NCBI RefSeq assembly: GCF_030818415.1
Contig: NZ_JAUTAE010000001.1
Coordinates: 2,222,501-2,286,500 of the forward strand
Direction of reading: 5' to 3'
Origin: Sphingomonas sp. SORGH_AS_0950
Lineage (GTDB): Bacteria; Pseudomonadota; Alphaproteobacteria; Sphingomonadales; Sphingomonadaceae
Length of the DNA stretch: 64,000 nucleotides
In this document: piece by piece, positions 24,068 through 31,435 of the stretch
How positions within the stretch are numbered: the first letter of the stretch is position 1
How the letters are laid out: each line of letters starts with the position of its first letter
Notes under the pieces: generated by a model
The model's database searches: none
Seen by the model: only the letters and a program-made list of their open reading frames with translations
What the model was told of the DNA's origin: nothing
Translations under genes and position numbers: made by a program

Positions 24068-25495
24068 ATGTACGACCGCCGCGGCGTCCTGAATCTGGGC
24101 GGGCTGAGCCTCGCCGCCCTGATAACGGGATGTGCCGGGCAGCAGGGCCGGGTGAGCGCGCCGCGCATCATTCCGCAGGTTCTGCCCGACCTGATCCGCG
24201 ATCTGCAGGAACGCACCTTCCGCTTCTTCTGGGAAACGACCGATGCCGAAACTGGCCTCGCCCCCGATCGCTGGCCGACGCCGTCCTTCGCCTCGATCGC
24301 GGCGGTGGGCTTTGCGCTGACCGCCTATCCGGTCGGCGTCGTCAATGGCTGGATCACCCGCGAAGAGGCGCGGCTTCGCACGCTGACCACGCTGCAATTC
24401 TTCGCCGATGCGCCGCAGGGGCCGGGCGAGACGGGGTTCAGCGGCTATAAGGGTTTCTTCTACCATTTCCTGGGCGTCACCAAGGGACAGCGCTTCGCCC
24501 GGTGCGAGCTGTCGACGGTCGACACCGCGCTGCTGCTGGGCGGCGTGCTGTTCGCGCAAAGCTGGTTCGATGGCGATCATCCAGACGAGGCCCGCATCCG
24601 CGCGCTCGCCGACCGGATCTACGGCGCCGTCGACTGGACCTGGATCACCCCGCGCGCGCCCTTGCTGTCGATGGGCTGGCACCCGGAGACGGGGTTCATC
24701 AAGTCCGACTGGGACGCCTATAACGAGGGGATGCTGCTCTATCTGCTGGCGCTGGGCTCCCCCACCCATCCGCTGCCGGAGGGGACATGGCAGGCCTGGT
24801 CCAGCCGGTTCGAGCCGAGCTGGTCGGATCGCTGGGGCCAGCCGCATCTCCACTTCGCGCCGCTGTTCGGCCACCAGTACAGCCATATCTGGGTCGACTT
24901 CAAAGGCATCCGCGACGGCTATATGGCGGGCAAGGGCATCGATTATTTCGAGAACAGCCGCCGGGCCGCCTATGCCCAGCAACGCTATGCCATCGAGAAT
25001 CCGGGCCGTTGGCGCGGCTATGGCGCGGACATCTGGGGGCTGACCGCGTGCGACGGGCCGGGCGACTTCATCCAGACGATCGACGGGCTGCCGCGCGAAT
25101 TCTACAGCTATTCGGCGCGCGGGCCGGGCGAGCGCGACGACGGCACGCTGGCACCCACGGCCGCCGCCGCGTCCATCCCCTTCGCCCCCGACATCGCGAT
25201 TCCGGCGGTGCAGGCGATGCACGACCGCTATGGGCAGGGCATCTACGGCCAATACGGCTTTCTCGATGCGTTCAACCCGACCCTGACCAACCCGCCCGAG
25301 CCGTTGAAACATGGCCAGATCGTCCCCGGCATCGGCTGGGTCGACAAGGATTATCTGGGCATCGACCAGGGCCCGATCGTCGCGATGATCGAGAATCACC
25401 GCACCGGCCTGATCTGGAAGACGATGCGACGGAACCCGCACCTGCGGCGCGGATTGCAAAGGGCAGGATTCACCGGCGGCTGGCTGAACGGATAA
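24068..25495 (+). CDS. glycoamylase-fold lipoprotein (possible beta-1,2-glucanase relative)
   Basis: This 475-residue (alpha/alpha)6-barrel protein belongs to the glycoamylase-like domain family that includes GH144 endo-beta-1,2-glucanases. The N-terminus YDRRGVLNLGGLSLAALITGC combines a twin-arginine motif with a lipobox ending in Cys, so it is probably a lipoprotein exported by Tat. Domain features are ERTFRFFWETTDAETGLAP, FALTAYPVGVVNGW, TALLLGGVLFAQSWF, EGMLLYLLALGSPTHPL and the C-terminal GPIVAMIENHRTGLIW. The substrate is unproven; beta-1,2-glucan or another beta-glucan is plausible. AAGGAGAG lies six bases before the start. It is followed closely by an unrelated SDR gene. Confidence 0.8.
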   Translation: MYDRRGVLNLGGLSLAALITGCAGQQGRVSAPRIIPQVLPDLIRDLQERTFRFFWETTDAETGLAPDRWPTPSFASIAAVGFALTAYPVGVVNGWITREEARLRTLTTLQFFADAPQGPGETGFSGYKGFFYHFLGVTKGQRFARCELSTVDTALLLGGVLFAQSWFDGDHPDEARIRALADRIYGAVDWTWITPRAPLLSMGWHPETGFIKSDWDAYNEGMLLYLLALGSPTHPLPEGTWQAWSSRFEPSWSDRWGQPHLHFAPLFGHQYSHIWVDFKGIRDGYMAGKGIDYFENSRRAAYAQQRYAIENPGRWRGYGADIWGLTACDGPGDFIQTIDGLPREFYSYSARGPGERDDGTLAPTAAAASIPFAPDIAIPAVQAMHDRYGQGIYGQYGFLDAFNPTLTNPPEPLKHGQIVPGIGWVDKDYLGIDQGPIVAMIENHRTGLIWKTMRRNPHLRRGLQRAGFTGGWLNG

Positions 25496-25523
25496 GGACG
25501 GCCGCGCGATTTGGGAGGCGGCC

Positions 25524-26303
25524 ATGACCGACACCATCCTGATTACCGGCGCATCGGCCGGTCTGGGCGCGGATTTCGCACGCGCGCTCGCGAAAAAGCC
25601 GGTGAGCCTGGTCCTGACCGCCCGGCGCACCGACCGACTGGCCGCGCTGGCGCAGGAACTGGGGCAGCGACCGGGGGTGGAGGTGCATGTCGTCTCCGCC
25701 GATCTGGGACGGCCAGAGGGGGTAAAGACCTTGCTCGACGGGGTGGCGGACCGCGGCCTGCATATCGATACGCTGATCAACAATGCCGGTTATGGCGCGC
25801 TGGGCCCCTTCGCGGACGGCGATCTGGCGACGCAGCTGGGGATGATCGACCTGAATGCCCGTGCGCTGGTCGCGCTGACCCATGCGCTGCTGCCCCCGAT
25901 GCTGGCGCGCGGGCGGGGTGCGGTGCTGAACGTCGCGTCCACCGCCGCCTTTCAGCCGGGGCCCTATATGGCGGTCTATTATGCCAGCAAGGCGTTCGTG
26001 CTGCACTTCTCCGAGGCGTTGCACGAAGAGGTGAAGGGGCGCGGCGTGATCGTCACCGCGCTGTGTCCGGGGCCGACCAGGACCGAGTTCGCTGATGTCG
26101 CGGGCATGGCGCAGACGCCGCTGTTCGAACGCTTTGCGGGCACGTCGGACCAGGTGGTGCGCGACGGGCTGGATGCGCTCGGCCGGGGCCAGGCGGTGAT
26201 GGTGTCGGGGCTGCTCAACCGGCTGACCGCCGCCAGCACGCGGGTGGCGCCGCGCGGGGTGCTGCGGCGCGCGGTCGCGAAATTGCAGAGCGGGCGGCGG
26301 TGA
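25524..26303 (+). CDS. short-chain dehydrogenase/reductase
   Basis: This 259-residue SDR has the NADP-type motif TGASAGLGADFA, NNAGYGALG, the catalytic Ser in NVASTAAFQPGPYM, and YYASK. It resembles the DltE-like or YqjQ-like SDR group, whose substrates are mostly unknown. GGGAGG lies five bases before the ATG, and the gene follows the lipoprotein by 28 bases, so a shared transcript is possible. It ends six bases from the end of the convergent rarD gene. Confidence 0.82.
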   Translation: MTDTILITGASAGLGADFARALAKKPVSLVLTARRTDRLAALAQELGQRPGVEVHVVSADLGRPEGVKTLLDGVADRGLHIDTLINNAGYGALGPFADGDLATQLGMIDLNARALVALTHALLPPMLARGRGAVLNVASTAAFQPGPYMAVYYASKAFVLHFSEALHEEVKGRGVIVTALCPGPTRTEFADVAGMAQTPLFERFAGTSDQVVRDGLDALGRGQAVMVSGLLNRLTAASTRVAPRGVLRRAVAKLQSGRR

Positions 26304-26309
26304 GCCGAT

Positions 26310-27203
26310 TTACTCGGCGGTGACGGGCGTCCGGCTCCCCCGCACGCTGTCAAAGGCATAGAGCGCGCACCCCGCCCAGATCAGCGCGAAGGTGACGATG
26401 TGCACGGGCTTGAGCGGCTCGCCGAACAACAGCACGGCCTGCGCGAATTGCAATGTCGGGGCGAGATATTGCAGCAGCCCCAGGGTCGAATAGCGAAGCC
26501 GCCGCGCCGCCGCCGCGAACATCAGCAGCGGCGCCGCGGTCACCGCCCCCGCCAGGATCAGCAGCATGTCGAGATGCCGGTCCACCCCGAACGCCGCCGT
26601 GCCGGTGACGCTGGCCTGCACCAGCACCGCCAGCGCGGGCGCGGCCAGCAGCAGCGTCTCGACCGTCAGGCCGCCCAGCGCGTCGATCGCGGCGACCTTG
26701 CGGACCAGGCCATAGAATCCGAACGACAATGCCAGCGTCAGCGATATCCAGATCGCCCCGCCCCCGCTGATCGCCAGCACCGCCACACCCAGCGCGGCGA
26801 TGCCGACCGCCACCGCCTGTCCCCGGCGGATCCGCTCGCCCAGCAGCACGACGCCCAGCGCGACGTTGATCAGCGGGTTGATGAAATAGCCCAGGCTCGC
26901 CTCGAGCACATGGTTGTTCTGGACCGACCAGATATAGACCAGCCAGTTCACCGCGATCAGCGCGGCGCTGGCGCAGAGCAGCAACAGGGTACGCCCGCGC
27001 GCCGCCGCCAGGATCGCCCGCCCCCGCCGCGCGACCAGCACGACCAGCGCCAGCAGCAACAGCGACCACAGGATGCGATGGGCCAGCACCTGAAGCGCCG
27101 GCACACCCTTCAACAGCTTGAGATAGAGCGGCAATATGCCCCAGCTGATATAGGCCCCGATGCCGAGCATCAGGCCGGTGCGGGCGTTATGGTCGGTCGT
27201 CAT
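26310..27203 (-). CDS. rarD: EamA-family transporter RarD
   Basis: This 297-residue inner-membrane protein has ten predicted helices in two EamA repeats. RarD signatures are GIGAYISWGILPLYLKLL, VLAHRILWSLLLLALV, NWLVYIWSVQNNHVLEASLGYFI (split across helices 3-4) and LLQYLAPTLQFAQAVLLFGE near the end. RarD was named from chloramphenicol sensitivity in Pseudomonas; the substrate is unknown. The ATG at 27203 has AGGGG five bases before it; the frame upstream lacks a better start. Confidence 0.87.
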   Translation of the reverse strand: MTTDHNARTGLMLGIGAYISWGILPLYLKLLKGVPALQVLAHRILWSLLLLALVVLVARRGRAILAAARGRTLLLLCASAALIAVNWLVYIWSVQNNHVLEASLGYFINPLINVALGVVLLGERIRRGQAVAVGIAALGVAVLAISGGGAIWISLTLALSFGFYGLVRKVAAIDALGGLTVETLLLAAPALAVLVQASVTGTAAFGVDRHLDMLLILAGAVTAAPLLMFAAAARRLRYSTLGLLQYLAPTLQFAQAVLLFGEPLKPVHIVTFALIWAGCALYAFDSVRGSRTPVTAE

Positions 27204-27315
27204 GCCGCCCCTGTTCCACGCCGGGGGCGCGGTTGGCAAGGCTTGGTCGGCGCGCGACCCTGGCGTCCGCCCGTCTGCGAGGACAGGGCGTGTGGCCGGT
27301 GGATGGGGTGATGCG

Positions 27316-27396
27316 TGGCCTTCGACTTCGCTCAGGCGGAACGGAGGTGGGGAATAGTTACCGACAGCGGTTCACGCTGAGCGAGCTCGAAGCGTA
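27316..27396. repeat. degenerate copy of the 29-bp inverted repeat
   Basis: 27316-27344 matches the right arm at 22678-22706 with one mismatch, and 27368-27396 is a poorer copy of the left arm (about 22 of 29). It lies between rarD and the end of the E2 gene. Confidence 0.7.
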
Positions 27397-27418
27397 CACC
27401 CTCACCCCGGATCGGCCC

Positions 27419-28717
27419 TCAATCTGCGAACAGCATCACCGGCATCTCCAGCAACCGCTTCAGCGCCTGGACATAGCTTGCCGCGTCATAGCCATCGACG
27501 ACACGGTGATCGCAACTGATCGACAGGTTCATCAGCTTGGCGCGCGCGATCGTCTCGCCGCCGCGTCCGTCGGGGCGGAAGACCGGCCGCTCGACGATAC
27601 GGTTGGGACCGATGATCGCCACCTCGGGCCGGTTAATGACCGGCGTCGTCGCGATCCCGCCGAGCGGCCCGAGCGAGGTCAGCGTGATGGTGCCACCGCC
27701 CATGTCGCCCCCGGCGATGCTGCCGGTGCGCGCCGCATCGGCCAGCCGCGCGATCTCGGTCGCCAGCTGCCAGACATTGCGGCTCTCGGCGTTTCGGATG
27801 ACGGGGACCATCAGCCCGGTCGGGGTCTGGGTCGCCATGCCCATATGCACCGCGCCCGCTCGGGTCACAACGCCCGCCTCGTCGTCATAGCGCGCATTCA
27901 GCATCGGGAAGTCGGGCAGCGTCTTGCAGATCGCGACGATCAGCAAGGGCAGCAGGGTCAGCTTGGGCCGGTTGCTGCGCCCCGCATTCAGTTGCGCGCG
28001 GGTGTCCTCCAGCGCGGTGACGTCGATTTCCTCGACATAGGTGAAATGCGGGATGGCGCGCTTGGACGCCGCCATGTTCTCCGCGATGCGGCGGCGCATA
28101 CCGATGACGCGAACCTGCTCATCGGCGCGGGGCGGGCGGGCGGGGGTATAGCCCTGCCCCGAACCGTAGCGCAGGAAGGCGTCCAAATCGGAGTGGCGCA
28201 CCCGGTCGCCCTCGGCGGGCTTCACGCTCGACAGGTCGATGCCCAGATCCACCGCCCGCGCGCGGACGGCGGGCGAGGCCAGCACCTTCTTCTGCTCCCT
28301 CTCCCCTTGTGGGAGAGGGTCGGGGTGAGGGGGGGCCACGGGGGTTTCGGCTTGCGGCGCCGCCCCCTCACCCCGCCCCTCTCCCACAGGGGGAGAGGGA
28401 GTTTGCGCTTCTTCGACGCCGGGGTTTTCGGCTTGGAGCACCGCCTCTTCCGTCGCGGGCGACGCGGCCTCGATCGCATCGGTCTCGATCACCATCAGCG
28501 CCGATCCGATCGGCACCTGATCGCCGACCTCGCCCGCCAGCTCGACCACCGTGCCCGACACCGGCGACTCCATCTCGACCGTCGCCTTGTCGGTCATCAT
28601 GTCGGCGACCGACTGGTCCTCCTCGACCCGGTCGCCCAGCTTCACATGCCAGGCGACGATCTCGGCCTCGGAAATGCCTTCGCCGATATCGGGCAGGCGG
28701 AAGGTGAAACGGGCCAT
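27419..28717 (-). CDS. bkdB: branched-chain 2-oxoacid dehydrogenase E2 (dihydrolipoyl transacylase)
   Basis: This is the transacylase core of the branched-chain 2-oxoacid dehydrogenase complex, 432 residues. The lipoyl domain (1-78) carries Lys44 in TDKATVEME. The peripheral-subunit binding domain starts near VLASPAVRARAVDLG (about 145-185). The catalytic domain (about 205-432) ends with the active-site motif SCDHRVVDGYDAASY. The linker at about residues 106-141 is translated from a palindromic intergenic-type repeat, giving PSPPVGEGRGEG and PPHPDPLPQGERE. It starts two bases after the E1-beta stop. An E3 gene is not in view. Confidence 0.92.
   Translation of the reverse strand: MARFTFRLPDIGEGISEAEIVAWHVKLGDRVEEDQSVADMMTDKATVEMESPVSGTVVELAGEVGDQVPIGSALMVIETDAIEAASPATEEAVLQAENPGVEEAQTPSPPVGEGRGEGAAPQAETPVAPPHPDPLPQGEREQKKVLASPAVRARAVDLGIDLSSVKPAEGDRVRHSDLDAFLRYGSGQGYTPARPPRADEQVRVIGMRRRIAENMAASKRAIPHFTYVEEIDVTALEDTRAQLNAGRSNRPKLTLLPLLIVAICKTLPDFPMLNARYDDEAGVVTRAGAVHMGMATQTPTGLMVPVIRNAESRNVWQLATEIARLADAARTGSIAGGDMGGGTITLTSLGPLGGIATTPVINRPEVAIIGPNRIVERPVFRPDGRGGETIARAKLMNLSISCDHRVVDGYDAASYVQALKRLLEMPVMLFAD
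28295..28401. repeat. palindromic repeat located in frame inside the E2 gene
   Basis: 28295-28332 and 28364-28401 are reverse complements over about 38 bases, with two mismatches. Each arm holds the GGGAGAGGG and GGGTGAGGGG words of the intergenic family at 10930 and 29777. The reading frame is kept through both arms and the spacer. Confidence 0.88.
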
Positions 28718-28718
28718 G

Positions 28719-29765
28719 TCAGGCGTCCTTCAACAAGGTCTTGAGCGCCTGGCCGATGCGGACCGGGCCGGGGAAATAGGCCCATTCCAGGCTGTGCGGA
28801 TAGGGCGTGTCGAAGCCGGTCACGCGCGCGATCGGCGCTTCGAGATGGTAGAAGCAGCGTTCCTGGACCAGCGCGGACAGCTCCGCGCCGAAGCCCCCCG
28901 TCCGCGTCGCCTCGTGCACGATCATGCAGCGGCCGGTCTTCTTGACCGACGCCTCGATCGCTTCGATGTCGAGCGGGATCAACGTGCGCAGGTCGAGGAT
29001 CTCGGCATCGACGCCCATCTCCGCGACCACGGCGGCGCAGACATGGACCATCGTGCCGTAGCAGAGGATCGTCACCGCCTCGCCCGCGCGCACCGTCGCC
29101 GCCTTGCCCAGCGGGATGCGGTAATAGCCGGTCGGCACTTCGCCGCCGGGATGCTTGGACCAATTCTCCGCCGGGCGATCCCAATGGCCGTTGAACGGGC
29201 CGTTATAGATGCGCTTCGGCTCGAAGAAGAGGACGGGGTCATTGTCCTCGATCGCGGCGATCAACAGGCCCTTGGCGTCATAGGGGGTCGCCGGGATCAC
29301 CGTCTTGATGCCCGAGACATGGGTGAAGATGCCCTCCGGCGACTGGCTGTGCGTCTGCCCGCCGAAGATGCCGCCGCCAAAGGGCGATCGCACGGTGATC
29401 GGCGCGGTGAACTCCCCCGCCGAGCGATAGCGCAGCCGCGCCGCCTCCGATACGAGCTGGTCGAGCGCGGGGTAGATATAGTCGGCGAACTGAATCTCCG
29501 GCACCGGGCGCAGGCCGTAGGCGCCCATGCCGACCGCGACGCCGATGATGCCGCATTCGGTGATCGGCGTGTCGAACACGCGGGTCTTGCCATACTTCTT
29601 CTGAAGGCCCGCCGTCGCGCGGAAGACACCGCCGAAATAGCCGACATCCTCGCCCATCACGACCACATCAGGGTCGCGCGCCATGACCACGTCCATGGCG
29701 GAGTTGATCGCCTGGATCATGTTCATGCGGGTGGTTTCGCCCGCCTGTTCGAAAGTCTCGGTCAT
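28719..29765 (-). CDS. bkdA2: branched-chain 2-oxoacid dehydrogenase E1 beta subunit
   Basis: This 348-residue transketolase-fold subunit pairs with E1-alpha to decarboxylate branched-chain 2-oxoacids. Motifs are VVVMGEDVGYFGGVFRAT near the thiamine site, DTPITECGIIGVAVGMG, PVPEIQFADYIYPALDQ and, in the C-terminal transketolase domain, LDLRTLIPLDIEAIEAS and VHEATRTGGFGAEL. The ATG at 29765 begins the conserved MTETFEQAG; the open frame upstream runs into the repeat. It sits 150 bases after E1-alpha and two bases before E2, in the order E1-alpha, E1-beta, E2. Confidence 0.92.
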   Translation of the reverse strand: MTETFEQAGETTRMNMIQAINSAMDVVMARDPDVVVMGEDVGYFGGVFRATAGLQKKYGKTRVFDTPITECGIIGVAVGMGAYGLRPVPEIQFADYIYPALDQLVSEAARLRYRSAGEFTAPITVRSPFGGGIFGGQTHSQSPEGIFTHVSGIKTVIPATPYDAKGLLIAAIEDNDPVLFFEPKRIYNGPFNGHWDRPAENWSKHPGGEVPTGYYRIPLGKAATVRAGEAVTILCYGTMVHVCAAVVAEMGVDAEILDLRTLIPLDIEAIEASVKKTGRCMIVHEATRTGGFGAELSALVQERCFYHLEAPIARVTGFDTPYPHSLEWAYFPGPVRIGQALKTLLKDA

Positions 29766-29776
29766 GGTGTCGCTCA

Positions 29777-29915
29777 CTGTCCCTCTCCCTTTGGGAGAGG
29801 GAAGGAGGCGCATAGCGCCGGGAGGGTGAGGGTGGGACGTACGGCGAGGATACCCTCACCCTCCCACTCGGCGGTGCCGAGCGGGCCCCTCCCTCTCCCG
29901 ATGGGAGAGGGGAAA
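29777..29915. repeat. palindromic repeat between E1-alpha and E1-beta genes
   Basis: CCCTCTCCCTTTGGGAGAGGG (29779-29799) is a 9-pair hairpin on its own, mirrored by CCCTCTCCCGATGGGAGAGGGG at the far end, with GAGGGTGAGGGTGGG and CCCTCACCCTCCCAC in between. The whole folds as one long inverted repeat inside the operon. Confidence 0.85.
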
Positions 29916-29916
29916 T

Positions 29917-31212
29917 TCACTTGCGCGCCCATGGCCGTCCGCTCGCTTCTTCCTCGTCGAGCATCTGCTGGCGCTGCTCGCGCAAATGCCAGGGCATCTC
30001 CTCGAACACGCCGTCGAACAGGCTGTCGAGCGGCTGGTGCAGGCCGTGGCCGAGAATCCCGTTCGCCTCAGCCGCCTTTTGCGCGGCGCGGACTTCCTCG
30101 GCGACCTCGCGGTCCTGGGTCACGTGGCGTTCCTCGTCCCACTCGCCCAGCGCGATCAGGTGATCCTTCAACCGCCGGATCGGATCGCCCAGCGGCCAGG
30201 CGGTCGGCTCGCCCGCCGAGCGGTATTGCGTGGGATCGTCCGAGGTCGAATGCCCCTCGGTGCGATAGGTGAAATGCTCGATCAGCGTCGCGCCCTGGTT
30301 GGTCCGCGCGCGCTCGGCGGCCCATTGGGTGGCGGCATAGACCGCCAACGCGTCGTTGCCGTCGACCCGCAAACCCGCAATGCCATAGCCGATCGCGCGC
30401 GCGGCAAAGGTCGTCGCCTCCGCCCCCGCGAACCCGGAAAAGCTGGAGATCGCCCACTGGTTGTTGACGACGTTCATGACGACCGGCGCGCGATAGACGG
30501 CGGCGAAGGTGCAGGCCGAGTGGAAGTCGCCCTCCGCCGTCGAGCCCTCGCCGCACCACACGGCGGCGATCCGCGTATCGCCCTTGGCGGCCGAGGCCAT
30601 CGCCCAGCCGACAGCCTGCGGATATTGGGTGGTGAGGTTGCCGGAGATCGAGAAGAAACCCGCTTCCTTGGCCGAATACATGATGGGCAGCTGCTTGCCG
30701 CCCAGCCGGTCCGCGCTGTTGGAATAGATCTGGTTCATCATGTCGACCAGCGGCCAGTCGCGCGCGATCAACAGCCCCTGCTGGCGATAGGAGGGGAAGC
30801 ACATATCCTCATAGTCGAGCGCATGGGCGGCGGCGACGGCGACCGCCTCCTCGCCCAGCGCCTTCATATAGAAGCTGGTCTTGCCCTGACGCTGCGCGCG
30901 GAACATGCGCTCGTCGAACGCGCGGAGCAGCACCATGTGGCGCAGCATACGGCGCAAGGCATCGGGGGAAAGCCGGGGGTCCCAGGGACCGACTGCGCGG
31001 CCCTCGTCATCCAGCACGCGGACCAGCGTATAGGCAAGTTCGTGGAAGCTGTCGGCGGGCGCGGCGGTGTCCGGGCGGCGTTGCGCTCCGGCGGGGGGAA
31101 CCTCGACACCGGCGAAGTCGACCGCATCGCCCGGCCGGAACTTCGGCTCGGGGACATGCAGTCGCAACGGGGCCAGGTTGGCGCGCGAAATGCCTTCTGG
31201 CGGCACGGCCAT
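29917..31212 (-). CDS. bkdA1: branched-chain 2-oxoacid dehydrogenase E1 alpha subunit
   Basis: This 431-residue thiamine-diphosphate subunit has the motif WCGEGSTAEGDFHSACTFA followed by APVVMNVVNNQW, which is the GDG-to-NN thiamine signature of the branched-chain type. Also seen are SFYMKALGEEAVAVAAA, FPSYRQQGLLIARDW and the phosphorylation-loop region FTYRTEGHSTSDDPTQYR. The N-terminal extension of about 60 residues is usual in bacterial branched-chain enzymes. It is the first gene of the bkd operon; upstream is an AT-rich stretch (31255-31290) that could hold the promoter. Confidence 0.92.
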   Translation of the reverse strand: MAVPPEGISRANLAPLRLHVPEPKFRPGDAVDFAGVEVPPAGAQRRPDTAAPADSFHELAYTLVRVLDDEGRAVGPWDPRLSPDALRRMLRHMVLLRAFDERMFRAQRQGKTSFYMKALGEEAVAVAAAHALDYEDMCFPSYRQQGLLIARDWPLVDMMNQIYSNSADRLGGKQLPIMYSAKEAGFFSISGNLTTQYPQAVGWAMASAAKGDTRIAAVWCGEGSTAEGDFHSACTFAAVYRAPVVMNVVNNQWAISSFSGFAGAEATTFAARAIGYGIAGLRVDGNDALAVYAATQWAAERARTNQGATLIEHFTYRTEGHSTSDDPTQYRSAGEPTAWPLGDPIRRLKDHLIALGEWDEERHVTQDREVAEEVRAAQKAAEANGILGHGLHQPLDSLFDGVFEEMPWHLREQRQQMLDEEEASGRPWARK

Positions 31213-31353
31213 GCTCTCTCCTCAACGCTTCGCCCGATTCCATCGGGTCGTTGCTATCTTTCAACCCGATGGAATTTTATTTCAAGCGCCTTTTGTGACG
31301 GCTCAACGGGTTGCAGGCAGAGGCTGGCAAAGGACCCAGCCACAAGCACCGTC

Positions 31354-31424
31354 ATCCCAGCGTAGGCTGGGATCTTTGGCAAGGATCGTCGTCATCCGCA
31401 AAAGGCCCCAGCCTGCGCTGGGGC
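31354..31424. repeat. pair of short palindromic hairpins
   Basis: ATCCCAGC/GCTGGGAT (31354-31373) and GCCCCAGC/GCTGGGGC (31405-31424), each with a four-base loop and each next to a GTCATCC or CGACGG word. They lie between the acetylesterase end and the bkd promoter region, and look like members of a short-hairpin repeat family. Confidence 0.7.
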
Positions 31425-31435
31425 GACGGGTTGCG

